64,000 nt of DNA from Salinactinospora qingdaonensis (GCF_039539445.1 NZ_BAABDD010000015.1:1-64000); one strand, 5' to 3'. Numbered from the stretch's first letter, positions 16,555-26,209 are shown. The notes: generated by a model from the sequence alone, not told the origin. Numbers and translations: made by a program.

Positions 16555-19197
16555 ATGACAGTGGTTAGCGCGGAACGCGACACTGCCCGCCAGGAGATGC
16601 CCGACCGGCTGCGCGGCGATGTCCGCCTGCTCGGCGAGATGCTCGGGACGGTCCTGGCCGAAAGTGGCGGTGACGACCTGTTGGCCGACGTCGAGCGGCT
16701 ACGACGCGCCGTGATCGGCGCCAGAGACGGATCGGTCACCGGCGATGAGATCACCGATCTCATCGCGTCGTGGCCGTTGGAGCGCGCGAAACAGGTCGCG
16801 CGCGCCTTCACCGTCTACTTTCACCTTGTCAACCTGGCTGAGGAACACAACCGCATCCGGTCGTTGCGCGAGCGCGACGACGCCGACAACCCACCCCCCG
16901 AATCATTGGCCGCGGCCGTACGCTCCATCCGTGAAGACGAAGGGGAGCAGCGGCTAGGGGAGCTCGTCGCCGGCATGGAGTTCCACCCCGTGCTGACGGC
17001 CCACCCCACCGAGGCGCGGCGGCGCGCGGTGTCCACGGCGATCCTGCGGGTGAGTGAGCAACTGGAGCGGTTCAACAGCTCCCACCCCGGCAGTAGCGAG
17101 GCCGCCGAATCCCGGCGGCGCCTCACAGAACAGGTCGACCTGCTTTGGCGCACGTCGCAGTTGCGCTACACCAAGCTCGATCCGCTTGACGAAGTGCGCA
17201 CGGCGATGTCGGCCTTCGACGAGACGATCTTCCAAGTCATCCCCGAGGTGTACCGCACGCTCGATGCCGCACTCGACCCCGAGGGAACCGGCCTACGCCC
17301 CACCATGGCCAAACCCTTTGTCCGCTACGGAAGCTGGATCGGCGGCGACCGCGACGGTAACCCGTTCGTCACCCACGAGGTCACCCGCGAGGCCATCTCG
17401 ATCCAGTCCGAGCACGTGCTGCGCGCTCTGGAAAACACCTGCGAACGGGTCGGGCGCACTCTCACCCTCTACGGCAACCTCACACCCCCCAGCGAGGCGC
17501 TACGCCACGCCCTCGACAGTGCCCAAGCCGGTCACCCCCGCCTGGTGTCGGAGATCCTGACCCGCTCGCCCAACGAGCCCCACCGCCAGTTCCTGATGTT
17601 TGCCACCGAGCGGCTGCGCGCCACCCGCGAACGCAACGCCGACCTGGCTTACTCCGGCCCGGAAGCGTTCCTGGCCGATCTGCGTATGGTGCAGGACTCG
17701 CTGGCCCAAGCCGGAGCGACGCGCCAAGCCTACGGCGAGTTGCAGCACCTCATCTGGCAAGCCGAGACGTTCGGGTTTCACCTGGCCGAGCTGGAGATCC
17801 GCCAGCACAGCGCCGTACACGCCCAGGCGTTGCAGGAAGTGCGCGCCGGGGGTGAGCTCTCAGAGCGCACCCAAGAGGTCTTGGCCACGCTGCGCGTGAT
17901 CGCCTGGATTCAGGAGCGTTTCGGCGTCGACGCCTGCCGCCGCTACATTGTCAGCTTCACCCGTTCGGCAGATGACATCGCCGCTGTCTACGAGCTCGCC
18001 CGCCACGCGCTCCCCGAGGGGCAAGCTCCCGTCCTGGACGTCATCCCCCTGTTCGAGACCGGCGCCGACCTCGCAGCTTCGCCGACCGTGCTCGGCGGCA
18101 TGCTGGAGCTACCCGAGATGCAGCAGCGGCTCAAAGACACCGGGCGCCGCATGGAGGTCATGCTCGGTTACAGCGACTCCGCCAAGGACGTGGGGCCCGT
18201 CAGCGCTACGCTGCGACTCTACGACGCTCAGGCCGAGCTGACCCGCTGGGCCGGCGCCAACGACGTCAAGCTCACCCTCTTCCACGGCCGCGGTGGCGCG
18301 TTGGGCCGCGGCGGCGGCCCGGCCAACCGCGCCGTGCTGGCCCAGGCGCCGGGCTCGGTGGCTGGACGGTTCAAGGTCACCGAACAGGGCGAGGTCATCT
18401 TCGCCCGCTATGGCCAGCCCGCCATCGCCCAGCGCCACATCGAGCAGGTGGGCCACGCCGTCCTCATGGCCTCCACCCACACGGTGCAGGAGCACACCGC
18501 CGCGGCTGCCGATCGGTTCCGTGACACGGCCGACCGGATCGCCGCAGCCGCCCACGAGGCCTACCGTCACCTGATCGACAGCGACGCCTTCGCCGAATGG
18601 TTCTCCCGCATCAGCCCGCTGGAGGAGCTTGGCGAGCTACGGCTGGGCTCGCGTCCCTCGCGGCGCTCAGCCGCTCGGGGGCTCGACGACCTGCGCGCCA
18701 TCCCGTGGGTGTTCGCGTGGAGCCAGACCCGGATCAACCTGCCCGGATGGTACGGGCTGGGGACCGGGCTCGCCGCCGTGAACGATCTTGAGGAGCTGGG
18801 GCGTGCCTACGCCGAATGGCCGCTGTTCGCCTCCCTGCTCGACAACGCCGAGATGAGTCTGGCCAAGACCGATCGCGCGATCGCTGAGCGCTACCTGGCG
18901 CTGGGTGGGCGCCCCGACCTCACCGAGCTGGTCCTCGACGAGTACGACCGCACGCGCGAGCTGGTGCTCAAGGTCACCGGCCACGAGCGTCTCCTAGAGA
19001 ACCGGCGCGTGCTCTCCCGCGCCGTCGACCTGCGCAACCCTTACGTTGATGCACTGTCTCACCTACAGTTGCGTGCTTTGGAGGCGCTGCGTTCCGAAAC
19101 GGCCGAAGAGCTGTCCGAGACCAACCGCAGCCACCTGGAACGGCTGCTGCTGCTCTCGGTCAGCGGCGTCGCCGCCGGCCTGCAAAACACCGGCTGA
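16555..19197 (+). CDS. ppc: Phosphoenolpyruvate carboxylase
   Basis: 880 residues; PEP + bicarbonate to oxaloacetate, the anaplerotic step. Hallmarks: VLTAHPTEARRRAV at about 146-159 with the catalytic His, GSWIGGDRDGNPFVT near 262, FHGRGGALGRGGGPANRA near 576 and SRPSRRSAARGLDDLRAIPWVFAWSQ near the C-terminal third. Length is typical of actinobacterial enzymes. It is divergent from the acyl-CoA carboxylase operon across 282 bp that include an AT-richer stretch just ahead of the start. An 11-bp hairpin terminator follows the stop. Confidence 0.97.
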   Translation: MTVVSAERDTARQEMPDRLRGDVRLLGEMLGTVLAESGGDDLLADVERLRRAVIGARDGSVTGDEITDLIASWPLERAKQVARAFTVYFHLVNLAEEHNRIRSLRERDDADNPPPESLAAAVRSIREDEGEQRLGELVAGMEFHPVLTAHPTEARRRAVSTAILRVSEQLERFNSSHPGSSEAAESRRRLTEQVDLLWRTSQLRYTKLDPLDEVRTAMSAFDETIFQVIPEVYRTLDAALDPEGTGLRPTMAKPFVRYGSWIGGDRDGNPFVTHEVTREAISIQSEHVLRALENTCERVGRTLTLYGNLTPPSEALRHALDSAQAGHPRLVSEILTRSPNEPHRQFLMFATERLRATRERNADLAYSGPEAFLADLRMVQDSLAQAGATRQAYGELQHLIWQAETFGFHLAELEIRQHSAVHAQALQEVRAGGELSERTQEVLATLRVIAWIQERFGVDACRRYIVSFTRSADDIAAVYELARHALPEGQAPVLDVIPLFETGADLAASPTVLGGMLELPEMQQRLKDTGRRMEVMLGYSDSAKDVGPVSATLRLYDAQAELTRWAGANDVKLTLFHGRGGALGRGGGPANRAVLAQAPGSVAGRFKVTEQGEVIFARYGQPAIAQRHIEQVGHAVLMASTHTVQEHTAAAADRFRDTADRIAAAAHEAYRHLIDSDAFAEWFSRISPLEELGELRLGSRPSRRSAARGLDDLRAIPWVFAWSQTRINLPGWYGLGTGLAAVNDLEELGRAYAEWPLFASLLDNAEMSLAKTDRAIAERYLALGGRPDLTELVLDEYDRTRELVLKVTGHERLLENRRVLSRAVDLRNPYVDALSHLQLRALEALRSETAEELSETNRSHLERLLLLSVSGVAAGLQNTG

Positions 19198-19218
19198 GCC
19201 CCGCGCCGAGGGTCAGCC

Positions 19219-19250
19219 GCGGGTGGCGGGAGCCCACTTCCGCCACCCGC
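19219..19250 (+). terminator. Hairpin terminator after ppc
   Basis: GCGGGTGGCGG and CCGCCACCCGC form a perfect 11-bp stem around a 10-nt loop, starting 22 bp after the ppc stop. No U-tract follows, as is usual in high-GC actinomycetes. Confidence 0.75.
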
Positions 19251-19657
19251 GCCCTCCGCCGCCCGGGCCCGTCCCGGCGGGCGCCGCGACGGGCGGCATC
19301 GTCGGCCGGCCCCAGTCGCGCTCGACGAAAAACACAGCGGCACCCCGGCACGGGTGGTGGCGCCGGCACGGTTGAATGGAGAGACCACCGTCCTCCCCGG
19401 CGCCGCCAGGTGAGCCCGGCGCGCCTCGGGGGGATAGTGGAGCGCAGCCGACCGCGTGAGGGGAGCTCCCGTGCTGTCACATCTGGCCCCGCCGGCCCCG
19501 CCGGGGCAGCAGCGGGCCGCGGCGCCTCCCCGCCGCCGCGCGCTGCCGGCGCACCCACCGTCGTCCGAGCAAGATGGCGGGCAGCGGCATGCCCGTCCCC
19601 ACCAGTGCTTCCCGGCCTGCCGGCCGGGCCGTCCCGGGGAGGTCAAGGTGACTCCAG
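19251..19657. other. Intergenic region before birA, no gene seen
   Basis: GC-rich spacer between the ppc terminator and birA. The open frames give Arg/Pro/Ala low-complexity products. It probably carries the birA promoter close to 19600-19650, with GGGGAGG at 19636-19642 as the nearest Shine-Dalgarno-like run. Confidence 0.35.
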
Positions 19658-20548
19658 GTGACTGAGGTACCAGGTTTTCCCACCTCATCGGCCTCGTCGC
19701 CCTACACCGACCTGGATCGTCCTCCGCTGCGCCAGTCCGCGCTGCGGCGCGCACTCTTAGGGGCGGGCGAACTGTGGCGCGAAATCGAGGTCGTCGACGC
19801 ACTGGAGTCGACCAACACCGAACTCGCCCGCCGCGCCCACGCCGGCGCCCCCGAGGGGAGCGTCCTCGTCGCCGAACACCAGACGGCCGGTCGGGGGCGG
19901 CTCAACCGCTCGTTCCAGACCCCCCCGCGCGCCGCTTTGACGTTCTCGGTCCTGGTGCGCCCGGGGCCGCACCCCACCAGCTACGGATGGTTGCCCCTGC
20001 TCATGGGGAGCGCCGCCGTGGCCGCACTGGACCGTGTCGCTGGGGTGAGGGCCCGCTTGAAGTGGCCCAACGACGTCCTGTTGGACGAACGTAAACTCGC
20101 CGGCATCCTCAGCGAGGCCGTGACCGAGACTGGCGGGTCCGTGGCCATCGTCGTCGGTATGGGGCTCAACGTTTCGCAAACCGCCGAGGAGCTTCCTTCG
20201 GCCGCTGCCACCTCGCTCGCCCATGCCGAGGCCGGCTGCCTTGACCGCGACCCGCTGTTGCGCGCCGTGCTGCGCGGTTTTGCCGAACGCTACGGACAAT
20301 GGCAGCGGGCCGGGGGAGACGCCGAAGCGTGCGGCTTGGCCGCGGAGTACCGGCAGCAGTGCGCGACGATCGGCCGCGACGTGCACGTTCACCTGCCCGA
20401 CCAGTCTCTGCGGACCGGGGTGGCCACCGATATCGACGCTGAGGGGCGCCTGGTGCTCCAATCGCACGACGCTCACGGGGCTGGAGGGCAGATCCCACTG
20501 ACGGCCGGGGACGTGGTCCACGTGCGGCCCGACGAACGGACCGGTTAG
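19658..20548 (+). CDS. birA: Biotin-[acetyl-CoA-carboxylase] ligase
   Basis: 296 residues; attaches biotin to the carrier lysine of the acyl-CoA carboxylase alpha subunit encoded about 5 kb away. The catalytic core is clear: ESTNTELARRA, the biotinyl-AMP loop GRGRLNRSF, and LKWPNDVLLDERKLAGIL, then the C-terminal SH3-like part. There is no N-terminal helix-turn-helix, so it is a monofunctional ligase, not a repressor. GTG start at 19658. The stop codon TAG (20546-20548) is immediately followed by the GTTCTGTTTTT end of a dispersed repeat, i.e. the gene ends exactly at the repeat boundary. Confidence 0.95.
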   Translation: MTEVPGFPTSSASSPYTDLDRPPLRQSALRRALLGAGELWREIEVVDALESTNTELARRAHAGAPEGSVLVAEHQTAGRGRLNRSFQTPPRAALTFSVLVRPGPHPTSYGWLPLLMGSAAVAALDRVAGVRARLKWPNDVLLDERKLAGILSEAVTETGGSVAIVVGMGLNVSQTAEELPSAAATSLAHAEAGCLDRDPLLRAVLRGFAERYGQWQRAGGDAEACGLAAEYRQQCATIGRDVHVHLPDQSLRTGVATDIDAEGRLVLQSHDAHGAGGQIPLTAGDVVHVRPDERTG

Positions 20549-21240
20549 GTTCTGTTTTTCGAAGCGCTGGGGCGGCGGCCGTGGGGGTGTTTTCGTTCGC
20601 TCGTGCCTCGATCGCTGCGCGATCTCGGCAGCCCGGGAGCGCGGTCGTTGAGGTGATATGAGAAGTGTTGGTTGTTGAGGTGAGGCGAACAGATGAGGTG
20701 AACAGATACAGGCAGCCACCGGAGGCGAAGAAACGCTGCGGCAACTCGGAACCCGGTAACGGGTACGGCCTCCCCTGACATGGCCTCGAACGGCATGGTC
20801 GCTCTGTGGCGGGAGGCGACCTTTCGGGAGGGTGGCAGGCTGGCATAGTCGCGCTGTGGCAGGAGGCGGCCTCGAGAGTGCAGCGTCAGGTGACGGCGCT
20901 CCTCGACCTCCACGCGCCCCGTAAGGCAGCGGAAATGTAGCTCCAGGCTAAGGCGTTCACCCCAGACGCAGCCCACCACCCTGCGGGCGGTTGGAGGGGG
21001 TTGTGTGCTCTGCTGAGGCGTTCACCCCAGACGTAGCCCACCACCCTGCGGGCGGTTGGAGGGGGTTGTGTGCTCTGCTGAGGCGTTCACCCCAGACGTA
21101 GCCCACCACCCTGCGGGCGGTTGGAGGGGGTTGTGTGCTCTGCTGAGGCGTTCACCCCAGACGTAGCCCACCCTTGGCTGCCGAGATCGCGCAGCGATCG
21201 AGGCACGAGCGACGGGAAACGCCTCGTGACCTCCTCAAGC
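20549..21240. repeat. Compound repeat: inverted hairpin cores enclosing other sequence
   Basis: Starts GTTCTGTTTTTCGAA directly after TTAG (the birA stop). A core copy GATCGCTGCGCGATC in CTCGTGCC...GGCAGCC context lies at 20598-20633 and a second, inverted copy at 21176-21211; a 65-bp tandem repeat sits between them. The right-hand end differs from the left (GAAACGCC...AAGCCAAAGCCACACC) and resembles the right end of the copy near 31500, so two repeat types may be joined here. No gene is seen in 20549-21386. Confidence 0.7.
20951..21171. repeat. 65-bp tandem repeat, about 3.4 copies
   Basis: Units start AGGCGTTCACCCCAGACG at 20951, 21016, 21081 and 21146, an exact 65-bp period; the last copy breaks off after about 26 bp. 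Copies 2 and 3 are identical and copy 1 differs by one base in the part compared (GACGCAG versus GACGTAG), so amplification is recent. It lies between the inverted cores of the compound repeat. Confidence 0.9.
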
Positions 21241-21386
21241 CAAAGCCACACCGCGCCGAAGGCCCTCTCCTGTTTTCCACCGCCGCCACAGGCGTGTCGG
21301 CCTGTCACCAACGTGCCGGGGCATCACGGCTAGGGCCGGCTGAGACGAGTAGGGCGCCAACGGCACGGTTGTGCCAAGATGAGGGT

Positions 21387-21932
21387 ATGTCCAGCGTTTC
21401 CCGCTACCTGGCTGAAGACGAGCGACTGGTGCGCGTCGTCCGGCGTCACTGGACGGATGTGCTGGGCTGTTTCGCGGTGCTCGCGGCGATCGTTGCGGTG
21501 GCGGGCGCCCTGCTGTGGCTGCTGTCGGCCCGTCAAGAGCAGTGGTCGGTGTGGGCCTCCTATGTGGTGGTCGGTATCGCCGCGCTGGCAGCGCTCGTCT
21601 ACTGGCTGGCGCCGCTGCTGAGCTGGTGGAACACCCGCTACCTTCTAACCGACCGGCGTCTGCTGCACCGCTACGGCGTCCTCACCCGGCACGGCCGCGA
21701 CGTGCCGCTGGCGCGGATCAGTGACGTCTCCTCCTCCGCAACGCTGGCCGACCGGCTGCTGGGCCGGGGCACGCTCTCCGTGGGCACTGATTCCGAGCAG
21801 GAGGAGCTGGTCCTCGACAGGATTCCATCGGTGGAGCTGTTCCAAAGCGACCTGCACCGCTTGGTCGACGCTGAGAACCGGCGCTCCGCCTCCGCCAGTG
21901 ACGAGTCGGACCGCAGCGACACCGGGGGATGA
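21387..21932 (+). CDS. PH-domain (YdbS-like) membrane protein
   Basis: 181 residues. An N-terminal soluble stretch LAEDERLVRVVRRHW is followed by two membrane spans at about 26-47 and 55-75, then the bPH_2 pattern TRYLLTDRRLLHRYGVLTRHGRDVPLARISDVSSSATLADRLLGRGTLSVGT and an acidic/Ser-rich tail. The function of these proteins is unsettled. The ATG at 21387 fits the family N-terminus; an overlapping out-of-frame ATG occurs 8 nt earlier, and upstream in-frame codons come from the repeat region. Confidence 0.88.
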   Translation: MSSVSRYLAEDERLVRVVRRHWTDVLGCFAVLAAIVAVAGALLWLLSARQEQWSVWASYVVVGIAALAALVYWLAPLLSWWNTRYLLTDRRLLHRYGVLTRHGRDVPLARISDVSSSATLADRLLGRGTLSVGTDSEQEELVLDRIPSVELFQSDLHRLVDAENRRSASASDESDRSDTGG

Positions 21933-22145
21933 GCGTGGGGAGGCGGCCACGGTTGGAGTGCTCGGCGCCTTATGTCGGTCCTCTCCGCTTCCTCACGTGC
22001 GGTGATCCCATCGTTGAATGTCCTTGACGGGGTGGGTGTACAGGTACTAAACCGGCAATCACGCGCACATGCGCCGTGTGCCCCTCCGGCCGGCGCCCGT
22101 CCTTCACCGGCTCGCCGCCCCGACCCTGAATGCACGAGAGAACCT

Positions 22146-23162
22146 ATGCCGTCGCGTCCCGACCCCAAGGAGATCGAAGCCACCCTGTTGGGAGGCGAGG
22201 CGCTCTACACGCGCGAGGAGGCGGTGCAGCGCGCTGGAGTCACACACGAGTTCGCCACCCGCATCTGGCGAGCGCTGGGGTTTGCCACGCGCGGCGAGGA
22301 CGTCCCCGCATTCACCGACAGTGACATCGACGCCCTGCGGACGACGGCTGGACTGCTGAGCCGCGGCGCGCTCGACGAGCAGGCCGCTGTACGCATGGCT
22401 CGGGCGATGGGACAGACGATGACGCGACTCGCCGAGTGGCAGATCAGCATCCTCGCCTCCCTCACTCCGGCTCCCCAACCCGACTCCGGCGAGGGCGACG
22501 AGAGCTCGCTCGTGGGGTTGACCGCAGATCTGCTGCCCGACGTCGAACGCCTGCTCGTGCATATCTGGCGCCGTCAGGTCGCTGCTTCGGCCACGCGCAC
22601 CATCGCCGTCTTGGAAAACAGCGAGGACGCCGCCCCTAACTACTTCCCGCTGTTCGTGGGGTTTGCCGACCTCGTCTCGTTCACCACCCTCAGCCGGGAG
22701 CTCGACGAGATGGAACTCGCTGAGGTCGTCGAGGAGTTCGAGGCCACCTCGGCCGACGTCGTCGCTTCCAGCGGGGGCCGCCTCGTCAAAACACTCGGCG
22801 ACGAGATCCTCTACGTCACCACCTCCGCCGCCCCCGCAGCCGAGATCGCGCTCCAGCTCGCCGATGGCATCAAGACCCACGTGGAGGTGCCCGATGTGCG
22901 GGTGGGCATCGCCTATGGCCCCGTTCTCGCGCTGTTGGGCGACGTCTTCGGGACCACGGTCAACCGCGCCAACCGGCTCACGTCGTTCGCGCGGCCAGGT
23001 ACGGTTCTCATCGACGAGGACCTCGCTGGCTTCCTCAAGGACAACAACGCTTACCAAGTGGTCAGCGCACGGCCGCGCCACGCCCACGGCTTGGGCCAGC
23101 TTCAGCCCTACGCATTGCGGCGCAGTCTCGCCGTCTCCGGGGCCGATTCCGCTACGGGGTGA
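22146..23162 (+). CDS. Class III adenylate cyclase (Rv1264-like)
   Basis: 338 residues. An N-terminal alpha-helical regulatory region (about 1-150) resembles the autoinhibitory domain of Mycobacterium Rv1264, which responds to pH. The catalytic domain keeps all key residues: metal ligands D175 (FADLVSFT) and D219 (KTLGDEILY), adenine-selecting K215 and D266, and the transition-state pair N273 and R277 in VNRANRL. It should be an active soluble homodimeric ATP cyclase. The frame is open to 21972, but the ATG at 22146 gives the family N-terminus. It follows the PH-domain gene by 213 bp. Confidence 0.88.
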   Translation: MPSRPDPKEIEATLLGGEALYTREEAVQRAGVTHEFATRIWRALGFATRGEDVPAFTDSDIDALRTTAGLLSRGALDEQAAVRMARAMGQTMTRLAEWQISILASLTPAPQPDSGEGDESSLVGLTADLLPDVERLLVHIWRRQVAASATRTIAVLENSEDAAPNYFPLFVGFADLVSFTTLSRELDEMELAEVVEEFEATSADVVASSGGRLVKTLGDEILYVTTSAAPAAEIALQLADGIKTHVEVPDVRVGIAYGPVLALLGDVFGTTVNRANRLTSFARPGTVLIDEDLAGFLKDNNAYQVVSARPRHAHGLGQLQPYALRRSLAVSGADSATG

Positions 23163-23351
23163 CGCCGGGTGTTTGCGCTCAGCTTTCGCAGAGCGCTAGC
23201 CGGATTTTTGTCTCACGTACCGGCACGTGGTCGGCTCGATGCGCCACGATAGTGAGCGGAGCCGATTCCCGTGGGCGATGGCCACGCCGGCCGTGAGGTG
23301 TCTCTGAGGTGCTGGCCACGACGTCGACGAAGAGAGACGGGTGAGTCATTG

Positions 23352-23981
23352 ATGACGGCCGAGACCCCTCCCATCCCGATTGACACGCTCGTCACCTCGG
23401 GAGTGTTCAGCCTCGACGGTGGCGACTGGGAGGTTGACAATAACGTCTGGATCGTCGGTAACGAGCGTACGGCAGTGGTGATCGACGCCTCGCACGACTA
23501 CGAGGCGATAGCCCGCGCCCTTGGTGACCGCGAGCTGATGGCGATCGTGTGTACGCACGGCCACAACGACCACATCAACGCCGCAGGCGCGCTCGCCGAC
23601 CTCACCGACGCCCCTATCCTGCTGCATCCCGACGACGCGCCGCTGTGGCGCATGGTTTACCCTCACCGCGAGCCCGACGCGCCGCTGCTGCACGGCGAGC
23701 GGCTGCAAGCCGGCGACGTGGAGGTGCGGGTCATCCACACCCCCGGCCATGCTCCCGGCGCGGTCTGCCTGCACATCCCTGAGGCGGGGGTGGTGTTCAC
23801 GGGCGACACGCTGTGTCACGGCGGGCCCGGGGCCACTGGCCGCTCCTACTCCGATGCGGCCACCCTCCGGCGGTCGATCCGGGAGCGCCTGTTGTGCCTG
23901 CCGCAGGAGACCGTGGTCTACCCCGGTCACGGTGAGTCCACCACGATCGGAGCCGAGGTCGCCGGGTTCGACGCTCGATAG
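23352..23981 (+). CDS. MBL-fold metallo-hydrolase
   Basis: 209 residues with the metallo-beta-lactamase dinuclear metal motif THGHNDH, a downstream TPGHAPGAVCLHI histidine, GDTLCHGGPG aspartate and a terminal YPGHGEST histidine, i.e. a full ligand set of the glyoxalase II-like group. In many actinomycetes such a gene accompanies the mycothiol-dependent formaldehyde/S-nitrosothiol reductase; that partner is not here, so the thioester substrate is open. The ATG at 23352 is preceded by a purine-rich run GAAGAGAGACGGG. It is convergent with the histidine kinase gene across a short repeat element. Confidence 0.88.
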   Translation: MTAETPPIPIDTLVTSGVFSLDGGDWEVDNNVWIVGNERTAVVIDASHDYEAIARALGDRELMAIVCTHGHNDHINAAGALADLTDAPILLHPDDAPLWRMVYPHREPDAPLLHGERLQAGDVEVRVIHTPGHAPGAVCLHIPEAGVVFTGDTLCHGGPGATGRSYSDAATLRRSIRERLLCLPQETVVYPGHGESTTIGAEVAGFDAR

Positions 23982-24016
23982 GCCCGCCTAGCCTTCGCAG
24001 CACCGTGGGGAGCGAG

Positions 24017-24177
24017 GTTCTGTTTTGGGGACGGGCGGCGCGAGCGGGCGGTGGGTGAAAAAGCGGGTGAGCGCGTCCGCCGGCGCTTCGCGGGCTGCCG
24101 AGATCGCGCGGCGATCAAGGCACGAGCCAACGAAGAACACCCCCACAGCCCCCCACCGGCCGTTCGCACAACAGGAC
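24017..24177. repeat. Short MITE-like element (161 bp), copy at 24 kb
   Basis: Left end GTTCTGTTTTGGGGA and right end (reverse complement) GTCCTGTTGTGCGAA are imperfect inverted ends. The hairpin core GATCGCGCGGCGATC lies at 24093-24128. The right end is followed by CTAG, which contains the stop codon of the histidine kinase gene; the left flank is CGAG, a likely mutated copy. It fills the gap between two convergent genes and could also act as a terminator for both. Confidence 0.7.
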
Positions 24178-25470
24178 CTAGACAGGACCGGTGACGCGCG
24201 ACAGCCCGTCGGTGCCGATCGGTAGGAACACCGCGAACGTCGTGGGGCGGGCGTGGACCAGTTCGACCCGTGCACCCCCCGACTCGGCGATGTGGCGGGC
24301 CAGCGACAACCCTAGACCGGTACCGTTGCCGCTGGTGACCTCGCGTTCAAAGATGCGGGCGGTCAGTTCCTCGGGGATGCCCTCTCCCTCGTCGCTGATC
24401 TCGATGCGCGCGCTTTGGCCGGCTTCCATCCGTCGGATGGTCACGGTGCCGGCTCCGTGCTTGAAGGCGTTTTCCACCAGGGTCGCCAGGATCTGGTTGA
24501 GATCGGTGGGTACCGTCATGGCGGTCAAGCCACTGGTGCCGGTCAGCCGCAACTCGCGCCCGGCCTGGGCGAACATCGGCGCCCACTCGTCGATGAACTG
24601 GTTGAGCAATTGATCGAGGTCAACGGGCTCGACTTCGGGGTTTTGGCTCTTGCGTGCCCGTCCCAGCAGGCTCTCCACGATCTCGACGAGCCGCTCGGTC
24701 TGGGAGAGGGCGGCTTCCCCTTCCTCCCGCACGATCTCAGGGTTGTCGGCCTCGGCGATGATCTCCTCCAGCCGCATCGACAGCGCGGTCAGCGGGGTGC
24801 GCAATTGGTGGGAGGCGTCGGTGGCGAAGTGGCGTTCAGTGGCGATGAGTCCGGCGATGCGCTCGGCGCTCAGGTCGAGGATCTCGGCGACCCGGTCGGC
24901 CTCGGGGATGCCGTAGCGGTGCCCCCACGGGGTTACCACCCCCGACCCCAGGCGTTCCGCGGTGGCGGCCAGATCGACCAGCGGTAGGGTCAACCTGCGG
25001 GCCTGGAGCATCGCCAACCCCACGGCAACTCCGATGGCCAGCAGTGACAGTGACGCGATGCCGATCCAGGCGCGGATGATGCTGTCGCGCACCCCGCCGA
25101 TCCCGCGCCAGATGTGCACCCTCGTGCCCTCGCGCGAGGTGACCTGGGCGTCCAGCGCGGCGGAGGCGTGGTCGGTTCTGGGGTTGTAGTCCAGCCCTCC
25201 CACGATGATGGGCTCGGAACGGCCGGCCGGCGTGATCTCGATGCGGCGATTGGGGTAGACCCGCGCGAAGTGCTCGCGGTCGAGGCCGCCCCCGTCTTCA
25301 AACTGCGAGTCGGCGTCGGCGGCGATGACCTCGGCTTCGCGTTCGAGTTGGGCCACGTTTTCGCCATAGACGTTCTGATAGGTCAGCGCCCCCAACGGCA
25401 GGCCGAGCAGCATGACCGCGATGATGGCCACGACGAGAGTCGAGAACAGCATCCGCCTGCGCAATGTCAC
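24178..25470 (-). CDS. Two-component sensor histidine kinase
   Basis: 430 residues. Two membrane spans (about 7-31 and 130-152) enclose an outside sensor domain of about 100 residues; a HAMP segment follows, then the H box DASHQLRTPLTALSMRLEEI with the phospho-accepting His, and the ATPase motifs N box (LVENAFKHG), G1 (DEGEGIPE) and G2 (GTGLGLSLARHI). GTG start at 25470 behind AAGGA. It is 70 bp downstream of its response regulator gene, same strand, so one operon. The signal is unknown. The stop TAG coincides with the edge of a repeat element. Confidence 0.93.
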   Translation of the reverse strand: MTLRRRMLFSTLVVAIIAVMLLGLPLGALTYQNVYGENVAQLEREAEVIAADADSQFEDGGGLDREHFARVYPNRRIEITPAGRSEPIIVGGLDYNPRTDHASAALDAQVTSREGTRVHIWRGIGGVRDSIIRAWIGIASLSLLAIGVAVGLAMLQARRLTLPLVDLAATAERLGSGVVTPWGHRYGIPEADRVAEILDLSAERIAGLIATERHFATDASHQLRTPLTALSMRLEEIIAEADNPEIVREEGEAALSQTERLVEIVESLLGRARKSQNPEVEPVDLDQLLNQFIDEWAPMFAQAGRELRLTGTSGLTAMTVPTDLNQILATLVENAFKHGAGTVTIRRMEAGQSARIEISDEGEGIPEELTARIFEREVTSGNGTGLGLSLARHIAESGGARVELVHARPTTFAVFLPIGTDGLSRVTGPV

Positions 25471-25540
25471 TCCTTGCCCGCGCGCTACCGCGCCCGTCGC
25501 GTCCCCGCGCCGGGGCGAATGCTCGTGTCGTGGGCCGGCA

Positions 25541-26209
25541 CTACTCTCGCTCGAACCTGAATCCCACTCCGCGCACCGTCGTGATGTAGGAGGGCTGGTT
25601 CGCGTCGTCGCCGAGCTTGCGGCGCAGCCATGAGATGTGCATGTCGAGTGTCTTGGTTGAGCCCCACCAGTTGGTGTCCCACACCTCCCGCATAATCTGT
25701 TCGCGCGTCACGACCTTGCCCGCGTCGCGCACCAGGACGCGCAGGAGATCGAACTCCTTGGTCGTGAGCTGAAGTTCGTGCTCACCGAGCCAGGCGCGGC
25801 GGGAGTCGTTGTCGATACGGACGCCGTGCACCACGGGAACCTCGGCCCCGCCCCTGCGCAGCAGGGCGCGCACGCGCGCCAGGAGTTCGGCAAGCCGGAA
25901 TGGTTTGGTCACGTAATCGTCAGCGCCGGCATCCAGGCCGACGACGGTGTCGACTTCGTCGGCGCGCGCGGTGAGGATCAGCACCGGAGTGCCGTGCCCT
26001 TCGGCGCGCAGCCGACGACAGACTTCAAGACCGTCCAATTCCGGTAGGCCCAAATCGAGCACGATGAGATCGGGGTCGCCGGTGCGGGCGCGTTCCAGCG
26101 TTTCCACACCCTCGATAGTGATCTCAACCGTGTATCCCTCTCGCCGCAGCGCACGAGCCAGCGGTTCAGAGATCGAGCTGTCGTCTTCGGCCAGCAACAC
26201 GCAGGTCAT
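25541..26209 (-). CDS. OmpR-family response regulator
   Basis: 222 residues. The receiver domain carries the acidic pair D9/D10, phospho-acceptor D52 (LIVLDLGLPELDG), T80 and K102 (TKPF); the C-terminal winged helix is of the OmpR/PhoB type (LTTKEFDLLRVLVRDAGKVVTREQIMREVWD, ending YITTVRGVGFRFE). It is the partner of the adjacent kinase and first in the operon. ATG at 26209. Targets are not evident in the window. Confidence 0.95.
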   Translation of the reverse strand: MTCVLLAEDDSSISEPLARALRREGYTVEITIEGVETLERARTGDPDLIVLDLGLPELDGLEVCRRLRAEGHGTPVLILTARADEVDTVVGLDAGADDYVTKPFRLAELLARVRALLRRGGAEVPVVHGVRIDNDSRRAWLGEHELQLTTKEFDLLRVLVRDAGKVVTREQIMREVWDTNWWGSTKTLDMHISWLRRKLGDDANQPSYITTVRGVGFRFERE

